Shown: one piece after another, positions 1 to 8,864 of the stretch | How positions within the stretch are numbered: the first letter of the stretch is position 1 | Layout: the number at the start of each line of letters is the position of its first letter | Assembly: GCA_021404565.1 (NCBI GenBank) | Contig: JAAWWF010000006.1 | Location: 62,001-126,000, forward strand | DNA: 64,000 bases | Origin: Roseivirga sp. | Lineage (GTDB): Bacteria > Bacteroidota > Bacteroidia > Cytophagales > Cyclobacteriaceae | Direction: 5' to 3' | The notes under the pieces: generated by a model | What the model was told of the DNA's origin: nothing | The model's input: only the letters and a program-made list of their open reading frames with translations | Databases searched by the model: none | Position numbers and translations under genes: made by a program

Positions 1-1261
1 CATCCAGGGCTTTGATAATAGGCATGCCATAAATAGGACTGGAAGGATCAGTCTCAGCGGCAGGGTTGACCACATCATTGGCCCCAATTACCAGTACCAC
101 ATCTGTACTGGCCATATCGCCATTGGCATCTTCCATTTCCTGAAGTTTGGGGTAGGGCACATCAGCTTCCGCCAGTAGTACGTTCATATGGCCAGGCATA
201 CGGCCTGCTACGGGGTGCACGGCATAATTAAATTCTACTCCCTTGTCTTCCAGAATCTTCTCCAGGTTGTGCACCGTATGCTGGGCCTGGGCAACTGCCA
301 GCCCATAACCGGGCACTACAGACACTTTGTTGGCATAAGCAAGTAAAATGGCCGCATCGGTGGCCGTAATTTCTTTGATAGTTCCCTGCTCACTGTCTTT
401 ACCCGCTGCTGCACCACCGCCACCAAAGGAGCCAATGATTACATTCATAAGCGATCGGTTCATGGCAGTGCACATCAACACTGTTAAAATAGTACCGGCT
501 GAGCCTACAAGGATACCTCCCGTAAGCATGGCCTGGTTGCCATAAAGGAAACCACCAAAGGCCGCAGCCACACCGGTAAAGCTGTTGAGAAGAGAGATAA
601 CGACCGGCATATCAGCACCGCCAATGGGCATTACAAAGAGAATACCGTAGAGCAGCGAAAGTGTTAGCAGGATGTACAGGTACATCGGTTCCGGAGATGC
701 CATGGTAGCCATGTAAATGCCCAGGCCTAAAATGGCCAATAACAGGCCAATGTTGATCACTTGTCCTCCGGGGAAAGCCTTGTCACCGATTTTGCCCTCG
801 AGCTTGCCGTAGGCGATGATACTACCTGCAAAAGAGACAGCACCAATGATTAAACCGAGTATGATCACGATGAGCATGCCCATCTCAAAAGTTCCACTAT
901 GGCTGATATGGTCAAATTCGACAATGGAAATCACGGCAGCACAAGCGCCACCCATACCATTGAAGAAGGACACCATTTGAGGCATCGCGGTCATTTTTAC
1001 CTTCAGAGCCATGCGCATGCCTATAACAGTTCCTACCACCAGACCACCGAGTATCAGCCCGTAATTGAGCATTTTGTCAGAGGAAAGCTCTTCTTTAAAC
1101 AGAATGGTGGCCAGAATGGCCAGGCCCATACCATAGGCCGCATATAAGTTTCCTTTTCTTGCTTTGTCTGGGCTGCTGAGCATTTTCAGTCCCAAAATGA
1201 AAGTAACAGAAGCAATGAGGTAGCAAATCTCCAGTATGCTGTTTTGTAGTAATTCAGTCAT
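1..1261 (-). CDS. pntB: NAD(P) transhydrogenase subunit beta (PntB), C-terminus cut by window edge
   Basis: Membrane subunit of the proton-translocating transhydrogenase, which uses the proton gradient to reduce NADP+ with NADH. About 420 residues are visible, starting at ATG 1259-1261 (MTELLQNSIL). There are many hydrophobic helices in the first 270 residues (domain II), then the NADP(H)-binding domain III with the family signatures GYGLAVAQAQ, VAGRMPGHMNVLLAEA and VIGANDVVNPAA. The family is about 460 residues, so roughly 40 C-terminal residues lie outside the window. It is the third gene of the operon, 6 bp after pntAB. Confidence 0.96.
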   Translation of the reverse strand, partial: MTELLQNSILEICYLIASVTFILGLKMLSSPDKARKGNLYAAYGMGLAILATILFKEELSSDKMLNYGLILGGLVVGTVIGMRMALKVKMTAMPQMVSFFNGMGGACAAVISIVEFDHISHSGTFEMGMLIVIILGLIIGAVSFAGSIIAYGKLEGKIGDKAFPGGQVINIGLLLAILGLGIYMATMASPEPMYLYILLTLSLLYGILFVMPIGGADMPVVISLLNSFTGVAAAFGGFLYGNQAMLTGGILVGSAGTILTVLMCTAMNRSLMNVIIGSFGGGGAAAGKDSEQGTIKEITATDAAILLAYANKVSVVPGYGLAVAQAQHTVHNLEKILEDKGVEFNYAVHPVAGRMPGHMNVLLAEADVPYPKLQEMEDANGDMASTDVVLVIGANDVVNPAAETDPSSPIYGMPIIKALD

Positions 1262-1267
1262 GGCTCC

Positions 1268-1582
1268 TTATTTCTTTTCCTTCTTCTTAAACATTTCCAG
1301 CATGCGGTTGGTCACCACAAAACCACCCACCACATTGAGCGTGCCCAGTACTACAGCGAGAAAGCCCAGAATCAGGGCGAAGTAGTTATCCGGTTCTGCT
1401 TCCAGCATAATGATGATGGAGCCGATAATCACCACCCCGTGAATGGCATTGGCACCCGACATAAGCGGAGTATGCAGCACGGCTGGTACATTGGAAATCA
1501 CCTCAATTCCTAAAAAAATGGAGACGATGATCAGGAAGATAAACTCCCTGTTTTCATAAAAAAGAGATAAGGCACTATCCAT
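1268..1582 (-). CDS. pntAB: NAD(P) transhydrogenase subunit alpha part 2 (PntAB, membrane part)
   Basis: Short 104-aa membrane protein with three or four hydrophobic helices, equivalent to the C-terminal membrane part of E. coli PntA. The segment SNVPAVLHTPLMSGANAIHG is the conserved part of domain II. It lies 3 bp after pntAA and 6 bp before pntB. The alpha subunit is therefore split into two polypeptides, the arrangement known from Rhodospirillum, and not the fused E. coli form. Confidence 0.95.
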   Translation of the reverse strand: MDSALSLFYENREFIFLIIVSIFLGIEVISNVPAVLHTPLMSGANAIHGVVIIGSIIIMLEAEPDNYFALILGFLAVVLGTLNVVGGFVVTNRMLEMFKKKEKK

Positions 1583-1585
1583 GGA

Positions 1586-2722
1586 TTAAGCGTTTTCAGT
1601 TGGGAAGAGGATATTTTTAACACGTTCGCTCATGACTGCCTTGTCGTGAGTAACGCAGGTATTGGCTACAATGTCGTCTTCAAAGTTGAGGTTGAGAGCA
1701 CCTTCATCACCAATGATAAGCTTGGTGAAGTTGACTACATTTTTACCGAACATTTTACTGGCATCCATAGGCAGGGTAGAGGCCAGGTTGGAGTTGCCGA
1801 TAATGGTCACTCCATGCTTCTGAACAATTTTGTCGTTTTCTGTGCCCTCGCAGTTGCCACCGGTAGAGGCTGCCAGGTCTACTATGACAGAGCCGGGCTG
1901 CATGCGCTTTACGGTGTCTTCTGTAATCAGCACGGGGGCCTTTCTGCCCGGGATTTGGGCCGTGGTAATGACGATGTTGGCTTTACTGGCATGCTCTTGT
2001 ACGAGGGCCTGTTGTTTGGCCTTATACTCATCAGATTGCTCTACGGCATAACCTCCGGCAGCCGCTTCATCCTTGGCGCCTTCTACTTTGATAAATTTAG
2101 CCCCAAGACTCTTTACTTCTTCTTCAGCGGCAGCTCTTACATCAAAGGCTTCTACCACGGCACCCAGCCTGCGGGCTGTAGCTATGGCCTGAAGACCGGC
2201 AACTCCTGCACCGAGCACAAGGGCTTTGGAGGGCACGATGCTTCCTGCGGCCGTCATAAACATGGGGAAGAAGCGGGGAGCATGGGTGGCAGCCTGCAAT
2301 ACAGCCTTATAGCCAGCAGCCGTGGCCATAGAGGAAAGTACGTCCATGGCCTGGGCGCGTGTTGTTCGTGGAATATTGTCCAGACTGAAGGAGCTGATGT
2401 TCAATGACATAAGTTTCTCAACCAGTGACTTGTTGGTCAAAGGCTGGAAAACAGCAATCAATACCTGTCCGGGTTTCATGGCATCCAGCTCTGCATCGGT
2501 AGGAGGGTTGATACCAATCACCACATCGCTGCTGAGTATCTGAGCGCGGTCGGCTGTCTTTGCCTCCACTGCCTCGTAATCGGCATCTGAGGCGAAGGCA
2601 CTGCTGCCGGCTTGGGTTTCTACATGTACTTGAACTTTGAGCGCAATCAGGGCTTTTACGCTTTCGGGAAGAAGAGCTACACGGTTTTCACCGTCCGGCT
2701 CCTTTAATAGGCCTAGGGTCAT
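1586..2722 (-). CDS. pntAA: NAD(P) transhydrogenase subunit alpha part 1 (PntAA, NAD(H)-binding)
   Basis: 378-aa soluble NAD(H)-binding domain I of transhydrogenase, in the alanine dehydrogenase/PNT fold. The N-terminus (LLKEPDGENRVALLPESV) matches the AlaDh_PNT N domain. The Rossmann signature GAGVAGLQAIATARRLGA is followed by FDVRAAAEEEVKSLGA. It is the first gene of the pntAA-pntAB-pntB operon, which probably supplies cytosolic NADPH. The 70 bp to the next gene upstream contain no clear TAnnTTTG box. Confidence 0.95.
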   Translation of the reverse strand: MTLGLLKEPDGENRVALLPESVKALIALKVQVHVETQAGSSAFASDADYEAVEAKTADRAQILSSDVVIGINPPTDAELDAMKPGQVLIAVFQPLTNKSLVEKLMSLNISSFSLDNIPRTTRAQAMDVLSSMATAAGYKAVLQAATHAPRFFPMFMTAAGSIVPSKALVLGAGVAGLQAIATARRLGAVVEAFDVRAAAEEEVKSLGAKFIKVEGAKDEAAAGGYAVEQSDEYKAKQQALVQEHASKANIVITTAQIPGRKAPVLITEDTVKRMQPGSVIVDLAASTGGNCEGTENDKIVQKHGVTIIGNSNLASTLPMDASKMFGKNVVNFTKLIIGDEGALNLNFEDDIVANTCVTHDKAVMSERVKNILFPTENA

Positions 2723-2791
2723 AAGGTCGAATCAAAAAAATAATCTGTACTAAGTTATTGATTCTGAAGACTTATAAAAATGAAAGGAGGC

Positions 2792-3304
2792 TCAGAGGTC
2801 CAATCTCATTAAATAATCTGTTTGCAGGTCATCTCCGAGCTTAAACGGGTGCTTGTCGAAGGTGTAGAAACCGCGAGTCTTGTAGAAGTCGATGGCTTTT
2901 GTGTTTTTCTCCCATACACCCAGCCATACGTATTTGAGAGATTGGTCCAGGGCTTTGTCCAGACTCAATTGAAAAAGAGCCTTGCCGAGACCCAGACCCT
3001 GGAATGAGTCCAGCACGTAGATTCGTTCGATCTCAAGGCTTTCAGGGTCATTCAGGTCAGATTGTGCCTCTGCAAAATTCAGCTTGAGGTAGCCTGCCAG
3101 CTTATCGTCATAGAAGAGAAAGTAGAATTCCGTTGCCGGGTTTTCCAACTCGGATTTGATCTGACCCAGGGAAAATGCCTTGGCGATATAAGGGGCAAAG
3201 TGTACCGGATCGTTCAGGTGTGCGAAGGTATCGGTAAAGGTTTGCGAAGCAATAGCCGTCAGAGCCTCAAGGTCTTCAGGTCCACATAGTCTTATTTCGA
3301 TCAT
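2792..3304 (-). CDS. GNAT family N-acetyltransferase
   Basis: 170-aa Gcn5-related acetyltransferase; substrate unknown. Motif A is clear (IERIYVLDSFQGLGLGKALFQ, read as Q-x-x-G-x-G/A for acetyl-CoA pyrophosphate binding), and motif B follows around VWLGVWEKNTKAIDFYKTRGF. I chose the ATG at 3304 (MIEIRLCG) because a TAATTTTG -7-like box lies at 3320-3327 on the minus strand, which would leave a very short leader. In-frame ATG 3313 and TTG 3322 are alternatives. It stands alone downstream of pnt, same strand, not clearly co-transcribed. Confidence 0.88.
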   Translation of the reverse strand: MIEIRLCGPEDLEALTAIASQTFTDTFAHLNDPVHFAPYIAKAFSLGQIKSELENPATEFYFLFYDDKLAGYLKLNFAEAQSDLNDPESLEIERIYVLDSFQGLGLGKALFQLSLDKALDQSLKYVWLGVWEKNTKAIDFYKTRGFYTFDKHPFKLGDDLQTDYLMRLDL

Positions 3305-3440
3305 CCCGGCCATGGCTGGCAAAATTAAGACTTGTTCTTAAATGATCGTCTAAAATCTACTGGACTTGAGGAGATTAATGTTCTCGGGTTATGGAATCAG
3401 TACCTCCGCGGCATTGATGTGCCATTTTTGAGGAGGCTTT

Positions 3441-3779
3441 TCACTCAAATAGAACAGAAGGTGCGTATGCGAGATTGGCTAGCTTAACATACTCATCAAA
3501 TTTTTTCATAAAATCTTCACGTTCGATGGACTCAATGACATATGCTTCGCTTTCTTCCAGACCAAAACTGGAATCGAGCCCTTTTGCCTTTTCTTCATCA
3601 AGGTAGACCTTTACATAACCTTCATCTTCTGATACCACAACCTGCGTTACCACATCGTTCATAATCAGTGCTGCGAATATTTCCATTGTGATGGGCTGAC
3701 CCGGGTCGCTTTTGCAGCCATAGCAAAGCAGGATGGCAGTGAGTAATAAGGTTTTGAATACGGGGGACGGGTTTTTCAT
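3441..3779 (-). CDS. Small SPII lipoprotein, unknown function
   Basis: 112-aa protein with a lipoprotein signal peptide: hydrophobic stretch at residues 8-20 and lipobox LCYGC with Cys22. The mature part is acidic (many E/D) with no recognised domain. Its start overlaps the end of an upstream 116-codon reading frame by ATGA, which could mean translational coupling if that frame is real. Predicted to be anchored in the periplasm or outer membrane. No function proposed. Confidence 0.75.
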   Translation of the reverse strand: MKNPSPVFKTLLLTAILLCYGCKSDPGQPITMEIFAALIMNDVVTQVVVSEDEGYVKVYLDEEKAKGLDSSFGLEESEAYVIESIEREDFMKKFDEYVKLANLAYAPSVLFE

Positions 3780-4126
3780 ACTATGGGTTTAATGGCAACT
3801 CTTTTTGTCTGACTTTTTAAAACTAACGCTTTTAGCTTAAACCAGGCTCTATGAGAGGTCGTTTTGTCAGCGCCATAAAAGTTCGGGGTAATGTTAAAGC
3901 CTGGTACAGAATATATAACCCGGGAAGTCACGATCCGAGAAGTGAAAATATCCTCTCTAATTACCACGAAATGTTTATAAGGTTTCGAATCTCCTGATTC
4001 ATTTAATCCAATTATTTTTTTCAGGGGCTTGGCTCTGCTTTGCAGGTTATAAAATTTTTTAAGTATAGCTTTTTTATTCCAAAAATTATCGTTAATTGGT
4101 AGAGTCAAATTTATTAAAGTGTTCAA
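3776..4126 (-). CDS. Doubtful hypothetical reading frame
   Basis: 116-codon frame, basic, without signal peptide, membrane helix or recognised domain. For it: a 4-bp ATGA overlap with the downstream lipoprotein gene. Against it: only 14 bp separate its start from the start codon of the divergent G8 gene, leaving no room for the promoter of the latter. The residue pattern also does not look like a folded family. It may simply be the leader region of both neighbours. Confidence 0.3.
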   Translation of the reverse strand: MNTLINLTLPINDNFWNKKAILKKFYNLQSRAKPLKKIIGLNESGDSKPYKHFVVIREDIFTSRIVTSRVIYSVPGFNITPNFYGADKTTSHRAWFKLKALVLKSQTKRVAIKPIV

Positions 4127-4140
4127 ATCATTAAACTATC

Positions 4141-7100
4141 ATGGAAAAACTATACCCAAGAGTGGACCTTGTTCACAAAAGAGTCCTTAGACTATTATTA
4201 ATTGTCCTTTTTATTCCAAATGTATCTTTGTCTCAGACGAATATTCCATTAACAAGAGATCTGAATAGTTTTGAGACTCCGATTGTAACCCACCCGCTTG
4301 GTTACGAGTACACGCCCTCTGGTTCTGCATGGACCTTCACTGGTCAAGCGGGTCTTACCAGAAACGGAACGGCCTTCACCTGGGCCAACCCGAATGCGCC
4401 TGCTCAAAATCAGGTGCTCTTTCTTCAGAATCAAGGATACGTGGAAACAACCTTCAACTTTCAGAGCAGTGGTTATTACCGTTTTCTTTTTAAAGCCGCC
4501 TGGAGGGAAGGCTGCTGCGAACAGCCGAAGTATATCAGGGTACTGGTAGATGGTGTTGTAGTAAATGGTGTAACAGTAAATGATTTTGAAGTAGGAGAGG
4601 TTGAGTTAAGATCTAAAAATTATGAACAATATTTCACCCTCCCGGTTGAACTGACATCTGGAAATCACACGATTAGGCTCGAAGGCGATAATCCAACGGT
4701 ATGGGGAGATTACACAGGATTCGTGGACGATTTTCGTATCCAGAAACTTCAAGAGATGCCTAATTATTTAGGTTGGACAGTACCAGCCGGAACCACATAT
4801 GCCATCGGCTCGAACACCTATAATTTCAGTACATTAAAGGTTGACGGAACGCTGGTTGCACCTCAGAATCATGACGTGACCATCAATGCCAACTACATTT
4901 TAGTGAGAAATTCCGGGCGTTTTCAAATTGGCCAGGAATTATCTCCTTACCCTGAAAAAGCAACCATTACCTTGAACGGTACAAACATGAGTCAACACGG
5001 TCACATGGGGACTAAGTTTCTGGGAGCTATGAATGACGGTGTCATTGAACTGCATGGAAAGGAAAAAGTGAGCTGGACCAAATTGAGAGAAACGGTGAAT
5101 CCAGGAGGAGGCACTATCAAATTAGCAGAAGCTGTTGACTGGGAGGTGGGAGATGAAATTGTCATTGCTCCCAGTCGGGCACCTGGCCGGACACCTAGTG
5201 GTGGTGAGGATGATTCATTCGCCAACGAGTATGAAAAGAGAACAATTGCGTCAATAACGAATGGTAACAAGGATCTTACGTTGAATTCCGGAGTTACTTA
5301 CCGTCATACTGGAGTAACAAAGCCTTATAGCGGCAACGGCCAGAATTGGACGGCAGATATAAGGGCAGAGGTAGGCCTTTTGACAAGAAATATCAAAATT
5401 CAGGGTCATAATTCGGGTAATAAAATCGGTGCTCATGTGATGATCATGAGAAGCAATGATGATATTATCAATATGAAAAAGCCCCAGGCATACTTCAATG
5501 GGGTTGAGCTGTATCGTATGGGGCAAAATAAGGAGCTTGGCAGATATCCCTTTCACTGGCATCGAATGGATGATGTCGATGGTCAGTATTTTAAAAATTC
5601 AAGCGTTCATCAATCGTATAACCGGGCGCTTACCATTCACGCGACCAATAACACACTGGTGGAGAACAGTGTTTTCTTCGACCACATCGGGCATGGAATT
5701 TTCTTTGAAGAAGGAAATGAGGAAGGAAACAAGATTCTTGGGAACCTTGTCATAGGTTCAAAGAGACCTTCATCTGGTGAGGCTATGTCCTCGCATGCGC
5801 TGGATGGTGAAACACTAAATGAGTGGCAAAACAGAGGACCGGCAAGTTATTGGATCACACACCCTAACAATACGATAGAAGGTAATGTGGCAGCAGGAAC
5901 GGTTGGGACAGGTTTTTGGTTCATCTTTCCAAGATGGGACACGGGGGGGCAAGGTAAGGAAACACAAAAAGCACCCTTTGGCAGTTTCAAGAACAATGTG
6001 GCCCATAGTGCCAGTAGCGGATTTGATATTTTTGATGAACTAGGGTGGACGGATTGGAGTACTGTTCCTGCTCAATTCTATCCTCACAGTGTTCACGCCA
6101 ATATTGGGTACCTGAGCACGCAAGTTTATGAAATCCTAAATTGTACGTGGTATGCAAACAGGGTGGGCGTCTATACAGGAACAGACCAGAACAGATATCA
6201 CCCCGATGAATACGGCAGAGAGATTTACGCACCGAATGATCACCTGATCTTCAAGAATAATATTTTTGCTGACAACGAGAAAGCCGTTATGCTGGCCAGT
6301 GACAATCAGATCAAAAATTCAATTTTTGTGGATGACACAGGTGAAGGAAATGCGCCATCAAGCGGTAGGAGTTTGGCTTTTGTTTACGATGGAGCCGCCA
6401 AAATAAGCGACTCTCATATTGTGGGCTATAATACGCCTAATTCCGGTTCCAGTGCGATATCTTTTGCAGGTGCAGCATTCACCTATGGTAATTTTAGATT
6501 TAAGAATGTTACGAACACGGGAAGTGACCTGGTTTTCAATGGAACTGCCGCGCTGAGTAGTTCAAATAAAAGAAATGTCACCATTTATGATGAAGATGGC
6601 TCGCTCACAGGGTCCACGGGTACTTTTGTTGTAGACGATAATTTAGGGTTCAATCTGTTCGGAGCTGGAGATTTAGAAGAAACCATACCATCAGGATGGA
6701 CGAAAATGGAAAAATCTACCAGGAATTATTGCATTACCAGGCTCCGGGTTCATATAGGTGATTCACCTTATGGTGTGGTGCCCAAAGTAGATGTAAAGAG
6801 GGAAAAAACTGGAACGCCCACAGTAACAGTACCTACTGCCAGTGATGGGAGTACACCTACGCTCCCTTTTATTATGAACGATGAAGACTTACTTTATACA
6901 TATGATTGGGTTTATGGATCGGGACAAGACATAGGCGATCACATGCCTGGTAAATTTAATACCTTACATCGCATCTTGCAATTTAAGCTGGCTAACGCAG
7001 CGGAGTCAGGTGATTTCGTGATCGTTCGCTTTAAAGACATGGGGCATCTAACGGGGCTTAGCGTGAATATGAATTATGAACAAAGAGTAAGTGATATACA

Positions 7101-7527
7101 TCCGAGCCAAACAGGTCTTGCAGTCTTTCAGGAAATAAGCCTTTTGGGTTTAAAAAACAGCAATATATCCGCTTACTATATTGATCCTACCACAAAATAC
7201 CTGTATATCAAGGCATATTCAAACGGTCAATTTGCTCAGTACTTCAATATCCGATGGTTTGGATTACCAAGTGTTGCTAACAATACTGAAACATTAGAAG
7301 GAGAGAGAGTATTGCCCGACAATAAGCAAGTAGTTTATCCAAACCCCGCTTCTGATAAATTGTATATCAAGGGACTCAAAGCAGGAGTCGAAGTGCAAGT
7401 TGTTGATCTTAGCGGCAGACTTATGCAAACATCAACATACAATAACTATCTGGACATCAGTCAAATAAAATCCGGTATGTATGTAGTCAGAACCCAAAAC
7501 GGAAATTTTAAATTTAAAAAGCAATAA
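4141..7527 (+). CDS. Secreted G8 domain/right-handed beta-helix protein with type IX secretion tail (CEMIP/TMEM2-like)
   Basis: 1128 aa. Signal peptide at residues 1-33 (hydrophobic 17-30). A beta-sandwich, carbohydrate-binding-like region runs to about residue 200 (GYYRFLFKAAWREG ... FVDDFRI). A G8 domain lies at about 205-350 (WTVPAGTTYAIG, LKVDGTLVAP). A parallel beta-helix follows at about 370-780 with the motif YPFHWHR at 469-475 and GHGIFFEEG near 517, both typical of the CEMIP/TMEM2/PKHD1L1 family. A Por-type T9SS sorting domain occupies about 1064-1128 (VVYPNPASDKLYIKG, DLSGR). In animals this family depolymerises hyaluronan; a polysaccharide-binding or cleaving role at the cell surface is inferred here. 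A terminator follows at once. Confidence 0.9.
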   Translation: MEKLYPRVDLVHKRVLRLLLIVLFIPNVSLSQTNIPLTRDLNSFETPIVTHPLGYEYTPSGSAWTFTGQAGLTRNGTAFTWANPNAPAQNQVLFLQNQGYVETTFNFQSSGYYRFLFKAAWREGCCEQPKYIRVLVDGVVVNGVTVNDFEVGEVELRSKNYEQYFTLPVELTSGNHTIRLEGDNPTVWGDYTGFVDDFRIQKLQEMPNYLGWTVPAGTTYAIGSNTYNFSTLKVDGTLVAPQNHDVTINANYILVRNSGRFQIGQELSPYPEKATITLNGTNMSQHGHMGTKFLGAMNDGVIELHGKEKVSWTKLRETVNPGGGTIKLAEAVDWEVGDEIVIAPSRAPGRTPSGGEDDSFANEYEKRTIASITNGNKDLTLNSGVTYRHTGVTKPYSGNGQNWTADIRAEVGLLTRNIKIQGHNSGNKIGAHVMIMRSNDDIINMKKPQAYFNGVELYRMGQNKELGRYPFHWHRMDDVDGQYFKNSSVHQSYNRALTIHATNNTLVENSVFFDHIGHGIFFEEGNEEGNKILGNLVIGSKRPSSGEAMSSHALDGETLNEWQNRGPASYWITHPNNTIEGNVAAGTVGTGFWFIFPRWDTGGQGKETQKAPFGSFKNNVAHSASSGFDIFDELGWTDWSTVPAQFYPHSVHANIGYLSTQVYEILNCTWYANRVGVYTGTDQNRYHPDEYGREIYAPNDHLIFKNNIFADNEKAVMLASDNQIKNSIFVDDTGEGNAPSSGRSLAFVYDGAAKISDSHIVGYNTPNSGSSAISFAGAAFTYGNFRFKNVTNTGSDLVFNGTAALSSSNKRNVTIYDEDGSLTGSTGTFVVDDNLGFNLFGAGDLEETIPSGWTKMEKSTRNYCITRLRVHIGDSPYGVVPKVDVKREKTGTPTVTVPTASDGSTPTLPFIMNDEDLLYTYDWVYGSGQDIGDHMPGKFNTLHRILQFKLANAAESGDFVIVRFKDMGHLTGLSVNMNYEQRVSDIHPSQTGLAVFQEISLLGLKNSNISAYYIDPTTKYLYIKAYSNGQFAQYFNIRWFGLPSVANNTETLEGERVLPDNKQVVYPNPASDKLYIKGLKAGVEVQVVDLSGRLMQTSTYNNYLDISQIKSGMYVVRTQNGNFKFKKQ

Positions 7528-7532
7528 AGTAT

Positions 7533-7578
7533 TTAAATACAAAAGGGGAGTGCGGGTGTCACTCCCTTTTGTATTTAA
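7533..7578 (+). terminator. Bidirectional intrinsic terminator between G8 gene and AraC gene
   Basis: Inverted repeat with arms 7533-7551 and 7561-7578, about 18 paired bases with one bulged G. The core is GGG(G)AGT/ACTCCC flanked by complementary A- and T-tracts. It sits 6 bp after the G8 stop and 53 bp beyond the stop of the convergent AraC gene, so it could serve both directions. Confidence 0.85.
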
Positions 7579-7630
7579 TATGTCCGGAGGTAGCTTAGTT
7601 ATACAGGGATTGACCAAATAGGAGAGTCTT

Positions 7631-8740
7631 TTAATCTGTCCCATTTAGAAAATACTCTTTCGGAGAGGTACCCATCAGTTTTTTAAAAGACTTGTTAAAG
7701 GTGGTTTTGGAATTAAATCCCGCCTCTTGTGCCAGGCCAAAGAAAGTAAGGTTTTTGGCCCTGTCGGTTTTTGCCAGCTCTACAAACTCCCTGATACGGT
7801 AGTAGTTAACGTATTCGAAGAAGTTCATGCCGATGCGTTCGTTGAGCAGGCGTGCGATTTCAGGGTTGCTTACACCCATCATTTCTGCCAGATCTGCCTT
7901 TAGCAGTTTCCCGTTGAGGTAGGGCTTTTTCTCCAGCATCAGCTCATCCAGCTTCTCTTTGAGCCCATCTAAATCAGTGGCGGATAGCTTCGATTGGGCG
8001 TACTTCCTGGTTTCTACAAGAGGTACTATTCTAAAAAGCTCAGGAGCTTTTATTCCATAATAGGCTATAAATAAGATGATAAAGGCGATGCTTAGCCAGA
8101 TGGCTTCTCTGGAGGACCTCTCCATCATGGGGTCTCCAAAGAGACTGATGAACCAGACGGTAACCCAGCATAGCAGGCAGACACCAATGGCCACAAGGAA
8201 GTTGAGAAAGAACTGAGTTTTTACCGTGTAGCTCAGCTCGTTTTGAAGCCCTTTTTTAAACTTGAGAAACAAGCTGCAGCTCATAATCCAGTAAGTGATA
8301 TTGAAGCTCAGAGCAATGCCCATAAACAGCGCTATGGCCCTGCGAAGCTCTCCGGTCCGCACACGAGCACCAATGGTGGCATCATCGGGAATCATAAAAT
8401 AGAGAATAACAGCAAGGCTGTAGACCAGTGCCGGTATATAGTGTCTGAGATCGGCATAGCTGAACTTTTTGTTCAGCAGGGAAGAGCGGGTGAAGAGATA
8501 AATGGTGGACCCGAACAAGAGGGTGGCAAATTCAGAGAAAGCAATGAGTCGGAAATCCTTACCAAAGATTTCCGACAAATAAAGGATTCTCCCTGAAAGG
8601 CCGATGAGCAACACAAAGACCAAAACTGCAATATAGCCGTTTATGCTCTTTCGCACCTTCGGTGATAACACAAAGGTGATTAGCAGAAACAGACTTTGCA
8701 GAAAGCCGAAGTAAACCAGTTGATTTAGAAATGCCTGCAT
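7631..8740 (-). CDS. Membrane-anchored AraC family transcriptional regulator
   Basis: 369 aa. The N-terminal 225 residues contain about seven hydrophobic helices. The C-terminal 100 residues are an AraC DNA-binding domain with two helix-turn-helices (KADLAEMMGVSNPEIARLLNE, then FFGLAQEAGFNSKTTFNKSFKK), ending in the usual MGTSPKEYF. This 7TM-AraC layout is frequent in Bacteroidota; the signal is unknown. A perfect 7-bp dyad (8760-8766/8768-8774) lies 20 bp upstream and could be an autoregulatory operator. Confidence 0.88.
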   Translation of the reverse strand: MQAFLNQLVYFGFLQSLFLLITFVLSPKVRKSINGYIAVLVFVLLIGLSGRILYLSEIFGKDFRLIAFSEFATLLFGSTIYLFTRSSLLNKKFSYADLRHYIPALVYSLAVILYFMIPDDATIGARVRTGELRRAIALFMGIALSFNITYWIMSCSLFLKFKKGLQNELSYTVKTQFFLNFLVAIGVCLLCWVTVWFISLFGDPMMERSSREAIWLSIAFIILFIAYYGIKAPELFRIVPLVETRKYAQSKLSATDLDGLKEKLDELMLEKKPYLNGKLLKADLAEMMGVSNPEIARLLNERIGMNFFEYVNYYRIREFVELAKTDRAKNLTFFGLAQEAGFNSKTTFNKSFKKLMGTSPKEYFLNGTD

Positions 8741-8759
8741 GAAGGTATCTGAAAGAAGA

Positions 8760-8774
8760 CGGTCTTAAAGACCG
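8760..8774. promoter_or_regulatory. Small dyad upstream of the AraC gene
   Basis: CGGTCTT-A-AAGACCG, a perfect 7-bp inverted repeat with a one-base centre, 20 bp upstream of the AraC start codon. It may be an operator; a chance palindrome is possible. Confidence 0.3.
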
Positions 8775-8864
8775 AACTAACGGCTAATGAAAACAGAAGT
8801 TCTAAATACGCCAGAGCTTTTGAATTTCGAGCATTAAGACAGTCTCTTTCTCTATTTCTCAGTG

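Noticed and set aside
1646-2407. 253-codon frame on the plus strand
   Set aside because: Lies wholly inside pntAA on the opposite strand; composition (many G, H, F runs) is that of an antisense shadow.
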